A DNA stretch of 40,927 nt, taken from Coemansia sp. RSA 1804. Lineage: Eukaryota; Kickxellomycota; Kickxellomycetes; Kickxellales; Kickxellaceae. Under the pieces are notes generated by a model. The model did no database searches, had not been told where the DNA came from, and saw only the letters and a program-made list of their open reading frames with translations. Position numbers and translations under genes: made by a program. The number at the start of each line of letters is the position of its first letter. The stretch's first letter is position 1. This document shows, piece after piece, positions 17,392-26,723 of the stretch. The stretch covers positions 1-40,927 of the forward strand of contig JANBTH010000068.1 of the NCBI GenBank assembly GCA_027578815.1, read 5' to 3'.

Positions 17392-19302
17392 ATGAGGCTA
17401 ATCCAAAAGACCATGACCCTTGGTCTGGTGCTGTACTTTGGCAACAATGTGGCAGTCAGCGGTGCCGGCACTGAAGACAGTAGCAGCAACCAGCAGAAGC
17501 AGCTTTACCCGCGTGGTGTGGATCCAGCGCTAGCCAAGCAGTACCAGCCAAACAATGCCAACAACTTTGTCTGTCTCGACGGAAGCCTGGAAATACCGTT
17601 TGCACGGGTAAACGACGACTACTGCGACTGCCCCGACGGATCAGACGAGCCAGGAACATCGGCATGCAACAACGGCTCCTTCTACTGCGTAAACAAAGGT
17701 CATGTTCCGGCTCGCCTCAGTTCTAAACGCGTGAACGACGGTGTTTGCGACTACGATGTTTGTTGCGATGGAACCGATGAGTGGGACCACGATAACGGCG
17801 CCGCTCGGTGTCCCGACAAGTGCGCAGAGATTGGTGCTGAGCGTCGCGCATTGGAGGAGGCTGAACAGAGGGTCCGTGCGCTGGGAAGCCAGAAGCGAGC
17901 CCAGATTGCGTTTGAAGCAAAGGAGCTGCGCCGGGAAAAGGAGGTAGAGCTTGCGCACAAGGCAAGCGAGCTCGATGAGCTGACAGCGCGCCTGGCCAAG
18001 GCAGAAGAACTAAAGAACGAGCTGGAGGAGAAGCAGCGGCTCACACGGGAGGCGTCAGACAAGTCGCGCGACGCGCGTAAGCAGACGCTGGAGGACGATT
18101 ATCTCGTTGATATCGTAACATACCGCAAGGCCCTATCACACGAACTGCACAGGAAACGTCTGCATCGCGACACGCTTATTCTGATGCTGCGGTCTGTGCG
18201 CGAAAAGCATAACGCAGAGTACAATGACGGGGCAGTGAAGGAGGCGCTTGCAAAGTATGCCGAGTTCATTGATGCGTATCCGTACATGGAGCAGGCTGCC
18301 CTCGAGTACGCCGATGAGGATGAAAAGTCGCGCACTGAGCGCCAGTTGCAAATGGACCGCGATAACGAGGCACAGGACGACATCTCAGTGGCAGCGTGCT
18401 GCGAGGCCGTTGGTATCTATGAGAATGAGCTTGAGACGCTTGGCGATGACATTACGCTTCTCTACGAGTTGCTTGATAAGCTGCGTGCCAACTATGACCG
18501 CAACTACCACGACTTGGCTGTCAAGGCCGCCGATGTTGGGCTTGGCGAGTTTGAGCTGACTCGCGACCGCGACCAGGCTGCAGTTGACGCCCACAACAGC
18601 GCTGCCAACATCGATACCTTGCGCGAGCGTGTGGCCGAGGCAAAGCAGATTCACGAGGATTTGGCCAATGCCGCAGACGACTCGCCTGACGAGAAGAATG
18701 AAGAGAAGGAAAATGATGCCACTTTCGAGCAGAAGCTGGCCAGTGCGCGCACCGATTTCTGGGACCTGCAGAGCACAAAGAACACGCTTTCCGGCGCCGT
18801 CAGCAACATGCGTGAGCTGCTGGAGAAGGATCTAGGCCCCAGCGACATTTATCTTCCTTACAGCGGCAAGTGCTTCTCGCTCGATACTGGCGAGTACACG
18901 TACGAGCTGTGTCTTCTTGACAGGGCATCGCAGGTTGGAAACAAGGACAGTGCGCGTCAGGGATTAGGATCATTCAGCGGATTTGGATCAAGTGGGTCTG
19001 ACGGATCTGCTGACTACACGGTTATGAAGTTCACTGGTGGGACAAAATGCTGGAACGGGCCTGAGCGCTCGATCACTGCTACCTTTGAGTGCGCCGAAGA
19101 CATCAAGGTCGTCTCTGTCAGCGAGCCTGAAAAGTGCGAGTACTTGGCGAAAATGACTGGGCCATTCGCCTGCCCGGTTGACGATAAGGACGGTGCTGAT
19201 TCGATTCAGTCCGAGTCAGATAATACCAGCAACGACAGTACCAGTGCCAGCGACAGCAACAGCAATGCGGAGGTCGTAGAGCACAAGCACGATGAGCTGT
19301 AG
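17392..19302 (+). CDS. GTB1: Glucosidase II beta subunit (PRKCSH/GTB1 family)
   Basis: The protein has 636 residues. It is the ER regulatory subunit of glucosidase II: it holds the catalytic alpha subunit in the ER and presents N-glycans for trimming of the inner two glucoses. An N-terminal signal peptide (about 1-25) precedes a G2B-like N-terminus with two LDLa-type repeats (about 61-97 with 'DDYCDCPDGSDEPGTSAC' and 99-144 with 'VCDYDVCCDGTDEW'). A long acidic coiled coil follows (about 145-490). The C-terminal MRH domain (about 500-605) has 'YSGKCFSLDTGEYTYELC', 'GGTKCWNGPERS' and 'EPEKCEYLAKMTGPFAC', which carry the mannose-binding Arg, Glu and Tyr. The protein ends in HDEL (633-636), an ER-retrieval signal. 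ATG 17392 is the first ATG; a second Met at residue 8 could also be used. Confidence 0.95.
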   Translation: MRLIQKTMTLGLVLYFGNNVAVSGAGTEDSSSNQQKQLYPRGVDPALAKQYQPNNANNFVCLDGSLEIPFARVNDDYCDCPDGSDEPGTSACNNGSFYCVNKGHVPARLSSKRVNDGVCDYDVCCDGTDEWDHDNGAARCPDKCAEIGAERRALEEAEQRVRALGSQKRAQIAFEAKELRREKEVELAHKASELDELTARLAKAEELKNELEEKQRLTREASDKSRDARKQTLEDDYLVDIVTYRKALSHELHRKRLHRDTLILMLRSVREKHNAEYNDGAVKEALAKYAEFIDAYPYMEQAALEYADEDEKSRTERQLQMDRDNEAQDDISVAACCEAVGIYENELETLGDDITLLYELLDKLRANYDRNYHDLAVKAADVGLGEFELTRDRDQAAVDAHNSAANIDTLRERVAEAKQIHEDLANAADDSPDEKNEEKENDATFEQKLASARTDFWDLQSTKNTLSGAVSNMRELLEKDLGPSDIYLPYSGKCFSLDTGEYTYELCLLDRASQVGNKDSARQGLGSFSGFGSSGSDGSADYTVMKFTGGTKCWNGPERSITATFECAEDIKVVSVSEPEKCEYLAKMTGPFACPVDDKDGADSIQSESDNTSNDSTSASDSNSNAEVVEHKHDEL

Positions 19303-19570
19303 TAAAACTAGACAATCGATCTAATCAGATCAGATCATGATGGATTGAATCAAGGCAATCAATGCTTTATTAATTTTTTTCTAATTTTTTCTTGTCTAGT
19401 GTATGCGCCGAGCATAAAAATTGATGTTGTAAAGATCCAACGCAAGCTTTATTGTTTCTTTTCTTCATTTTTCTTCCAACGCTTGCTGAATTTGTCTTGC
19501 TTATATTATTTATATCACTGTTATTGCCGGTATTGTATGGCCTTTTTTTCTTTGAAAGCAAATAGATAGA

Positions 19571-22444
19571 ATGGCCAAAAACAACGCAGGCAACAAAAAG
19601 TCTGCGCTAAAGCAGCTGCGATCGGCCCTCTCAAAGGCCGGGATCACAGGGCCGGCAGGAGCATCCTCGTCCAAGATCCGCAAGAAGCAGAAATCTGGCA
19701 GCCTAAAGAAGGTTCCAGCATCGTCCGACCGGGGGAAGAAGCTGCAGGCGATCCAAGCAGCGTTCAATCCATTTGAGATGAAGATAAACAAGACAAAGTT
19801 CAATGTTCTGGGACTGAAACAAAAGACCCAAGTGAACGTGGCTGTTGCACGGCAGCGGGCCCTGGAGAAGCGGAAGAACACGCTGGGAAAGGAGCTTGCT
19901 GCCCAGAACCGTGTTGGCGGTATAAGCGACCGTCGTATTGGTGAGAACGATCCGACGATGAATCCCGAGGAAAAGATGGTCCGTCGGTTTGCGCTGGAGA
20001 GGCAGAAGCGGGCCAGACGCACTGGCGGCGGCGGCGGCGACTCTATCTACAACCTGGAGGACGGGAGCGATGTGGAGGGCGAGATCACCATGCTGACCCA
20101 TTTTGGTCAGTCGATAGCCGAGATTGACGAGTTTGGAGGCGATGACGACAATGACGACGATGCAGCAGCAGCAGCAAGGGGAGAAGGATCAGATCACGAA
20201 GAACAGGATATTACGGCCGAGCACTTTGGCAGACTTGGAATGGCAGCTGGTGCCGATGAGTCGGAGGGCCCGGAGCGCAAGAAGACAAAGGCCGAGGTGA
20301 TGATGGAGGTTATTGCAAAGAGCAAGCAGCACAAGTACGAGCGCCAGATGGCCAAAGAGGAAGACGACGGTATTCGCCGGGAGCTGGACGACGACTTTGA
20401 AAGCGTGCGCGCCCTGCTCTTTGCATCGCCAGAAGCCGCCTACGACGACAGCATCAACAGCAAGCCTATGATGAAGGCGGCGGCTGGCGAGGATGGCAAG
20501 GCCGGCGCTGACGAATACGCGTACGATGCGCATGTGCGTGAAATGGCGTTTGAGCGGCGTGCTCGGCCGCAGAACCGGCTTAAGACTGAGGAGGAGCTGG
20601 CGCGCGAGGAGAGAGAGCGGCTGGAGCGTGCCGAGCGTCACCGGCTGCGTCGCATGGAGGGGATTCCATCGGACTCTGAGAACGATTCGGATTCAGACGA
20701 CGGAGATGGGCTGGCTGCGTACAAGTCCAAGCAGCGGCGTGCGCCGGTTGCCGATGATCTTGGCGACAACTTTGCCAAGGCAGAAGATGACAGTGAGAAC
20801 GAGGGGGAGGATGATAACGTTGATCTTGGCGATGGACTTCGGGGAGCGCAGAGTCAGAGCGACGACGATGAAGAGGATGAAGAGGATGAAGAAGAGGATG
20901 AAAGCGAGAGTGATCTCGATAGCGACTCGGAGGACGGATCTGCTGAATCTTCTGGACAAGATGCAAAGCCATCTGCTGCGCCAGCAAAGAAGAAAGCGCA
21001 AGGTGTTGCTTCAAGCAGCAGCAAGAGCGGCGCGGAGATTCCCTTCACGTTTGATGCGCCGGCAGACTATGACGCGTGGGTTGCGCTGGCTGGAGAATAC
21101 TCGCTGGAGCAACAGCTGGTGGTTATCCGGCGACTTCGCGCATTGTATCACATTAAGCTGGCGCCGCAGAACAAGCAGAAGCTGGGTGATTTGGCGCTGA
21201 TTCTCGTGGAGTATTTGGCAGTGCTAGCCGAGCAGAACCCGCCAGTTCCGGCGACTGTGGTTGACGAAGTGGTGAAGCACATTGGCGAATTGGCAGCGAT
21301 TGACGCCGGGCGCTTTGGCGAGCACTGTCGTCAACGGGTGATCGAGATGCACCAGCGGATCAGCGATATAATCAGGGCAGATGACGCTATTGACAGCGTG
21401 ATCCCAGCATCAGACATTGCGCTGATGCGAGTGTTTGTAGCTGTGTTTTCGGCCTCGGATCGCTTCCATCCGGTTGTGACGCCAATGCTTATAGCCATTG
21501 GCCAGTACCTCAGCCACTTTACGTTTGCGACGCGCAGAAGCGTGGCCGGAGCGCTTGTTCTTGTTGGTATCGTGCACGAAGCGCAAAGACTGTCGCGGCG
21601 TCTTGTGCCCGAGGCGCTGAACTTTGTTTTTGCAGCACTTGCGGCGTCGGTATGCGAGCGTCACAGCGAAGACGATAAAGCCAACAGCAATAGCTGGGTT
21701 GGCCAGTATCCAATATCGCGTCGCCAGAGCCTGGCATACGGCACTTTGCTGTCTATCGGCTTCACGGAAGCATGCAAGCGGAAGGTGGAACCCGTGCGCT
21801 GGTCATGGCTTCTTGCTTCCAGCGATGGTAGCAGCGACGTGAAGAGGGCTTCTGCGTTGTCAACCGAAGAAAAGTACGCCGTACTGCATGCCAGTCTGCA
21901 TCTGTGCCGGCGCTTTGTTGACACGTACTTTTCGCAGACGGCGTTTGTGGAGCTGTTTGGGCCGCTCAAGGATCTGCTGGCAACAGTATCCGAGCGACTG
22001 TCGCGTGGATTCAAGCAGCAGCAGGCGCCCGAACCCGTTCTGAAGACACTGCGTGAGCTGCAGACGTATCTGGACGAGCAGCTGGAGCAGGCCAAGACTG
22101 CGCGGCAGCCATTAACGCTGCAGAACCACCGGCCTCTGGCAATTGCGTCGGTGGCACCAAAGTTCGAGACGTCGTACAGCCTCGATGTGCACTACGATCC
22201 GGATCGCGACCGCAACGAGTCGATCAAGCTGCGGCGCCAGGTGAACCGCGAAAGGCGCGGAGTTATCCGCGAGCTCCGTCGCGATGCGCAGTTCATTGCT
22301 GGCCAGCGGCTGGCGGAGCAGCGCGAGAAGGACAAGGTCTACAGCGAGAAGATGAAGCGCGCGTGGGGGGTGCTGGAGGACGACCAAAGCCAGATGAAGA
22401 AGATGGACAAGCAGCGGATACGGGAGCGCAAGGGAAAGCTCTGA
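19571..22444 (+). CDS. NOP14: Nucleolar protein NOP14 (40S ribosome biogenesis)
   Basis: The protein has 957 residues, near the usual length of the family (yeast about 810, human about 860). It is a component of the SSU processome needed for 18S rRNA processing and 40S assembly, working with Noc4 and Emg1. The N-terminus is basic. Family motifs are 'NPFEMKINKTKFNVLGLK', 'ARQRALEKRKNTLGKEL', 'NEEKMVRRFALERQ'-type (as EEKMVRRFALERQKRARR), and 'RREKE'-like 'KTEEELAREERERLERAERHRLRRM'. Acidic disordered runs follow (about 185-220 and 440-490), then an all-helical Nop14 core (about 500-860). The last 60 residues are strongly basic ('KLRRQVNRERRGVIRELRRD', ending 'KKMDKQRIRERKGKL'), a conserved C-terminal feature. 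ATG 19571 is preceded by an A/T-rich leader. It follows GTB1 by 268 bp on the same strand. Confidence 0.94.
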   Translation: MAKNNAGNKKSALKQLRSALSKAGITGPAGASSSKIRKKQKSGSLKKVPASSDRGKKLQAIQAAFNPFEMKINKTKFNVLGLKQKTQVNVAVARQRALEKRKNTLGKELAAQNRVGGISDRRIGENDPTMNPEEKMVRRFALERQKRARRTGGGGGDSIYNLEDGSDVEGEITMLTHFGQSIAEIDEFGGDDDNDDDAAAAARGEGSDHEEQDITAEHFGRLGMAAGADESEGPERKKTKAEVMMEVIAKSKQHKYERQMAKEEDDGIRRELDDDFESVRALLFASPEAAYDDSINSKPMMKAAAGEDGKAGADEYAYDAHVREMAFERRARPQNRLKTEEELAREERERLERAERHRLRRMEGIPSDSENDSDSDDGDGLAAYKSKQRRAPVADDLGDNFAKAEDDSENEGEDDNVDLGDGLRGAQSQSDDDEEDEEDEEEDESESDLDSDSEDGSAESSGQDAKPSAAPAKKKAQGVASSSSKSGAEIPFTFDAPADYDAWVALAGEYSLEQQLVVIRRLRALYHIKLAPQNKQKLGDLALILVEYLAVLAEQNPPVPATVVDEVVKHIGELAAIDAGRFGEHCRQRVIEMHQRISDIIRADDAIDSVIPASDIALMRVFVAVFSASDRFHPVVTPMLIAIGQYLSHFTFATRRSVAGALVLVGIVHEAQRLSRRLVPEALNFVFAALAASVCERHSEDDKANSNSWVGQYPISRRQSLAYGTLLSIGFTEACKRKVEPVRWSWLLASSDGSSDVKRASALSTEEKYAVLHASLHLCRRFVDTYFSQTAFVELFGPLKDLLATVSERLSRGFKQQQAPEPVLKTLRELQTYLDEQLEQAKTARQPLTLQNHRPLAIASVAPKFETSYSLDVHYDPDRDRNESIKLRRQVNRERRGVIRELRRDAQFIAGQRLAEQREKDKVYSEKMKRAWGVLEDDQSQMKKMDKQRIRERKGKL

Positions 22445-22982
22445 GAAGAATGGGAGTATCGGGGTGTTGTTTTATTTTCGTTTGCAATACAAGCTTATCA
22501 TCATTAGACTACAGATGGGTTGCTAATTTAGCGCTATTGTTATTAAAAATTCCTTGCACTGGATCACGCCCCATAAATCTTTCCAGAGCCCGATTGCTTG
22601 TTTCAGAGCTCAAAAGCCGGAACATGGAAATCCTCCGCTTGTTCCCCCTCCACATGCGTTTTCTGCTTTCCTACACCCCCAACCGATATCTGGGATCAGT
22701 ACAACAACAACAGCAGCAGCACACTTTGCTATCCAGACTGTTCAGGAGAGGAGTTGAAACAAATATAAAAACGCGCTTGTGGAGGTAGTAGCCGTAGTAG
22801 CATTGGCAGCGGCAGTAGCAGTATAGAAAGCTTCTGAGTCTGCAATCTACAATATTCCTCTCCCCCGTCTCCTTTGTGTACTGCAGCCCACATCATCCCA
22901 TTAATCGTGTTATACATAATCCTCTCTATTCACCACCTTATTTCCTTTCACTCTCTTTCCTTTTCATTTCTTTTATGGAGCC
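22445..22982. other. intergenic, promoter/leader of INTS3
   Basis: The 538-bp stretch has an AATATAAAAACGCGC motif at about 22761 that could be a TATA element. A CAACAACAGCAGCAGC run lies at 22704-22719, and the last 80 bp before the ATG are pyrimidine-rich. No gene. Confidence 0.5.
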
Positions 22983-25900
22983 ATGGCGGACACCAACAAC
23001 ATTGCCGCCGCCGCAGCGGGTCTGGCAGCCTCGGGCACGCCGTTGGCGCTGACATCGCAATCGCCTTTGCCTCAGCAACCGCAGCTCTTCCACGCCGAAC
23101 CAATCGACGTTGCCGAGGCATGGCAGCAGGAGCTGGTTGACTGCCACACCCGGCTGAAGGCCACGATATCGGGCAAACCACAGCAGCAAGCCCACGATGT
23201 GCTGCAGCAGAGAGCGTCGGAGAGCATGCAGCACCACGGCGAGCTGGTTAACGGACTGGTGTACGGGATACTGACCGAACCCGATTCGGGCGCAATGTAC
23301 TTCCAGTACCTGAACATCGTGTCGCGCGACCGGTTCTCGCACGCGCTGTCGCGGTTGCAGCTGCTGGCAATGGCGCCCAAGTTTGCGCGGATTCGCGCGG
23401 AGGTCCGAGCGCAGCTGCTGTGGATCATGGAGGAGATGGTCCGAATGGATGTCCCGGGCACCGAGCAGATCGCAATGACGCTGACGCGGCAGATGCGCGG
23501 CGGAGACATCTCGGCCGGCAATGTGCAGCTGTGTAGACAGATGCTTGGGTTCCTGCAGACCAACCACGACTGGCTGGTGCGGCATCCGATGCTTGTTGCG
23601 CTGGCGGCGTATTCGTTCGGACGGCTCGTGCTCGACCACAGCAGTCCGCGGCTGGCTGAGCTGCAGCAGCGCGAGAGCGACTTTGTTGTGCGGCTGGTGC
23701 GCAGCCGCTTTGTCGAGTGCGCGGCTGTCGGGCGCGACCTGGTGCGCATGCTGCAGGATGTCGCAAAGATTCCGGCGTTTCGCGAACTGTGGCACGATAT
23801 GCTCCACACACCGCGCGCAGTCAGCGCGCACTTTGGCGGCATCGAGCAGCTCTTGCGCACGCCAACGCCGCGCGTGTTCCTGGCAAACAGACTGACGTTT
23901 GAGATGGAGACGCGCCTGCTGTTCATTCTGGAGCGGCTGCCGGGAAACGCCTACTCCCGCAACCTCACCTGGTTTGTCCACCGATATCTGAGCACGCCAG
24001 AGTCGGAGACGCTGTATAGCGATCTCATCCGCTACATCGTCGGCGTGTTCCATCCGCCCAACGCAGTGCTTGCGTCAAACATCGTGCCGCGCTACGTGTT
24101 TCTGGGAATCCTGCTGCGGTATGTGCGCTCGCAGGTCGTGGCCGCCAACGCCAAGCTTGCGCTGTTCTTCGACTGGCTGTTCTACGACCCGGCCACCGAC
24201 AACATCATGAACATCGAGCCGGGCGTGCTGATTATTGCGCGCTCAACCGACAAGTACGCCTACCTGACTGCTTCGTTCCTCGAGTTCCTCAACTACCTGG
24301 CCGACGCGTACCTGCCGCCAATGGCTGCCGAGATCCGGGCCTCGATTGCCGGCGCAATGAATGACGCTGTTGAAAAGGGCGTGGTTCCCTCACTTCTCCC
24401 GGTGTTTGAGCATCCGCGCATCGATATGGCGGCCAGGCGCCACATGTACCAGTTATTCCCGCGGCTAGTTCCCCCGGTGCCGGCAGCTGAAGCCATGAGC
24501 AGTGTTTCCAGGCAGCAGGATGCGGAGTCATCCGATTCACTTGCTCTTGGTAGCGCTGGCGACGGCGATCCGGTGTCGAGGATGTTTGACGATGGCGACG
24601 ACGATGGCGACGATGCCGGCGAGCCGCAGTTGCCCGAAGCAGTTGCAGCTACAGTAGTGCCAAGAGTATCTCCTATTAGCGCTGAGATGAATCAGCTGGA
24701 ACGCACCAACGTTTTCAGCATTCCAAAGGCAGGAGAAGGATCGGTGGCAACGGATGCGGCTGGCGAGGATGACTTGCCGTTGGTTGTGGATAACGGAGAT
24801 GGTGATGGTGATGCAGAGAGCCATCCGATCACGAACATGCAAGAAGCTCTGGATGATCCGTCCCTGTGGATATTTGGATCAACGCTGCGTGACTTTGCGG
24901 CAGGGATCCTGGATGAGGCCCCTGCATCTGCGTCAAAGGATCAGATCAAGGAGATAATCAACATGTATGCACAGTCGGAAGCCTCGTCGCGTGCGGTTGC
25001 GTATATTCTGTCGTTGGCCATTGCCGATGCGGAGCTCGAGGACATTGAGGCCGAGGCAGCGGACGACTCTGATGGTGCGTCAGAGGACCACGATATCCTG
25101 TACTATATATTCGATACTGCGTGCCCGTTCTTTGCTGCCAATGGCAGCCCGGCATTGTTGTCCTCGATGCCAGCAGCAGCAGCAGCAGCAGTATCGACAG
25201 CTGAGTCATCGTCGTCACGCCGCCGTATTGCGGAGCTTCTGGTGCGATTGACGGAGACGCGTGTGGATGTTGGGTTCCGCTGGCTGCTGTTCAGCTTGGC
25301 CGGACTTTCTAGCAGCACCAGCCAGTCGCTGGCGTACCGACAGTACGTTGGAGCGTACTCCCAGGGCGGCAGCATCCGCTCGGCACTTGCGCGCGACATG
25401 GGCGTTCTGCAGGAGCGGTTTCCGGAGCACTTCTACGCGGTGCTTCCCACGGTGTACTCTGCGTTTCCAGCCGAATTCGTGGGCTCGTGCGCTATAATCA
25501 AAAGCGTGGTTGCGCTGATTGATCAGCCGCAGGTCTACCGTCTGTGCGTGCTGATAGCGCAAGGGCGGCTGCGGCTCTTCTGCAGCGCGGGTGGTAATGG
25601 GGCTGGCGGCGGCGGCAGTCTTGGAGCGCTGACCATGGCGGTTGGGAGAGCGATGGATGGCGACGATGCGTTTGAGCAAGTGTGCCTGTGGCAGCTCCTG
25701 GAGGCCGAGATTACCGGGAACGCTGCTGCGACCGGTCGGCTTGCTGCCTTCATATTGCTGGAGCGCGACCTGGATCCGGCCAGCTGCAGCGAGGCTGCCA
25801 ATGGGTTGCTGTCGTTGCTGCGAAGCACCCCGCCAACGACGGAGATACTTAGCACACTGGTAAAGTACTCTGCCGGCAACAGCAGCACTGTACTTGATGA

Positions 25901-26582
25901 GCGTGTTGACTTTTGCGGCAGCGCTGTTGTTGCGTGGGGCACCGTGTTTCGGCAGCAGCTGTTGGATTGCGCAGGCAGCGCTCGGTTTGGGACCGAAGAG
26001 GAAAGGGCGTTTGGGTTGCTGGCTGACAGACTCGAGTCGCGGTTCGGCAGCAATGGAAGCGACATCCACGCTGGTGTGCGCGAAATGAGGAGCCAGCGCC
26101 AGAGCGGCAGTCGTCGCAAGCAGTCTGGCGCCAACGACAATGGCAGCGCTGCTGCAACAATCGCTGCCACTCCGGCCACCACCACTACCACCACCAGCAC
26201 AGTCGGCAACGGCGTCAGACGGAGTCTCCGAAAGAACAGCGTAAGCAACGCTGCAAGGAACGGCAGGGACAGCGAAAGCGAAGACAGCGAGCACAGCGAC
26301 AGCGAACTTGATAGCGACAGTAACAGTGACAGCGAGAGCGAGAGCAGTGTGGAAAGCAGCAGGAAGCGGCCAAGACGGAGCAAGCGCACGCAGCAGAAGC
26401 AGCAGAAGCAGCAGAAGCAACAGAAGCAGCCAAACACTCGGCAGCGGCAGCGGCAGAGGCAGCAGCCGCAGCGGAAGAGACGCATTGCGGTCATTGCATC
26501 CGAGGACGAAGAATCCTCCGCCAGCGAATCTGCGGGGTCAGCTACAACTGCCGAGCACTCATCGTCGGACAGAAGCGATTAG
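22983..26582 (+). CDS. INTS3: Integrator complex subunit 3 (INTS3)
   Basis: The protein has 1199 residues (human INTS3 is about 1040). INTS3 is a helical-repeat subunit of the Integrator complex, which cleaves nascent RNA at RNA polymerase II. In animals INTS3 also scaffolds the SOSS single-strand-DNA repair complex. The N-terminal domain (about 40-490) carries clear family blocks: 'YFQYLNIVSRDRFSHAL' (106-122), 'MTLTRQMRGGDIS' (165-177), 'GRDLVRMLQDVAKIP' (250-264), 'RYLSTPES' (334-341), and 'LALFFDWLFYDPATDNIMNI' (392-411). Residues ~500-650 are an acidic linker. A second helical domain spans about 660-1030. The tail (about 1045-1199) is disordered: Ser/Asp/Glu repeats, then 'KRPRRSKRT' and a (QQK)n polyQ run. 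That tail is unlike the animal protein. One uninterrupted frame starts at ATG 22983. Confidence 0.9.
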   Translation: MADTNNIAAAAAGLAASGTPLALTSQSPLPQQPQLFHAEPIDVAEAWQQELVDCHTRLKATISGKPQQQAHDVLQQRASESMQHHGELVNGLVYGILTEPDSGAMYFQYLNIVSRDRFSHALSRLQLLAMAPKFARIRAEVRAQLLWIMEEMVRMDVPGTEQIAMTLTRQMRGGDISAGNVQLCRQMLGFLQTNHDWLVRHPMLVALAAYSFGRLVLDHSSPRLAELQQRESDFVVRLVRSRFVECAAVGRDLVRMLQDVAKIPAFRELWHDMLHTPRAVSAHFGGIEQLLRTPTPRVFLANRLTFEMETRLLFILERLPGNAYSRNLTWFVHRYLSTPESETLYSDLIRYIVGVFHPPNAVLASNIVPRYVFLGILLRYVRSQVVAANAKLALFFDWLFYDPATDNIMNIEPGVLIIARSTDKYAYLTASFLEFLNYLADAYLPPMAAEIRASIAGAMNDAVEKGVVPSLLPVFEHPRIDMAARRHMYQLFPRLVPPVPAAEAMSSVSRQQDAESSDSLALGSAGDGDPVSRMFDDGDDDGDDAGEPQLPEAVAATVVPRVSPISAEMNQLERTNVFSIPKAGEGSVATDAAGEDDLPLVVDNGDGDGDAESHPITNMQEALDDPSLWIFGSTLRDFAAGILDEAPASASKDQIKEIINMYAQSEASSRAVAYILSLAIADAELEDIEAEAADDSDGASEDHDILYYIFDTACPFFAANGSPALLSSMPAAAAAAVSTAESSSSRRRIAELLVRLTETRVDVGFRWLLFSLAGLSSSTSQSLAYRQYVGAYSQGGSIRSALARDMGVLQERFPEHFYAVLPTVYSAFPAEFVGSCAIIKSVVALIDQPQVYRLCVLIAQGRLRLFCSAGGNGAGGGGSLGALTMAVGRAMDGDDAFEQVCLWQLLEAEITGNAAATGRLAAFILLERDLDPASCSEAANGLLSLLRSTPPTTEILSTLVKYSAGNSSTVLDERVDFCGSAVVAWGTVFRQQLLDCAGSARFGTEEERAFGLLADRLESRFGSNGSDIHAGVREMRSQRQSGSRRKQSGANDNGSAAATIAATPATTTTTTSTVGNGVRRSLRKNSVSNAARNGRDSESEDSEHSDSELDSDSNSDSESESSVESSRKRPRRSKRTQQKQQKQQKQQKQPNTRQRQRQRQQPQRKRRIAVIASEDEESSASESAGSATTAEHSSSDRSD

Positions 26583-26723
26583 CAAGAGTGCAGAGACGAT
26601 CAGCGATATCGCCCAGCTGGGACTAGATTTAGGATTGTGGTTGTAATTAGTATAAAGGAAACTGGCGGACAAGCACACCAGACTTCAAATGGAAAGGAAA
26701 GGAAATATAGATCAGCATCCCGC
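26583..26723. other. 3' intergenic between convergent genes
   Basis: Only 141 bp separate the INTS3 and PCCA stops. The sequence is AT-rich with no recognisable gene. The 3' UTRs probably overlap. Confidence 0.5.

Noticed and set aside
22938..24053. 371-codon minus frame antisense to INTS3
   Set aside because: It is a codon-bias shadow of INTS3, rich in Arg/His/Gln, with the INTS3 frame clearly homologous to its family.
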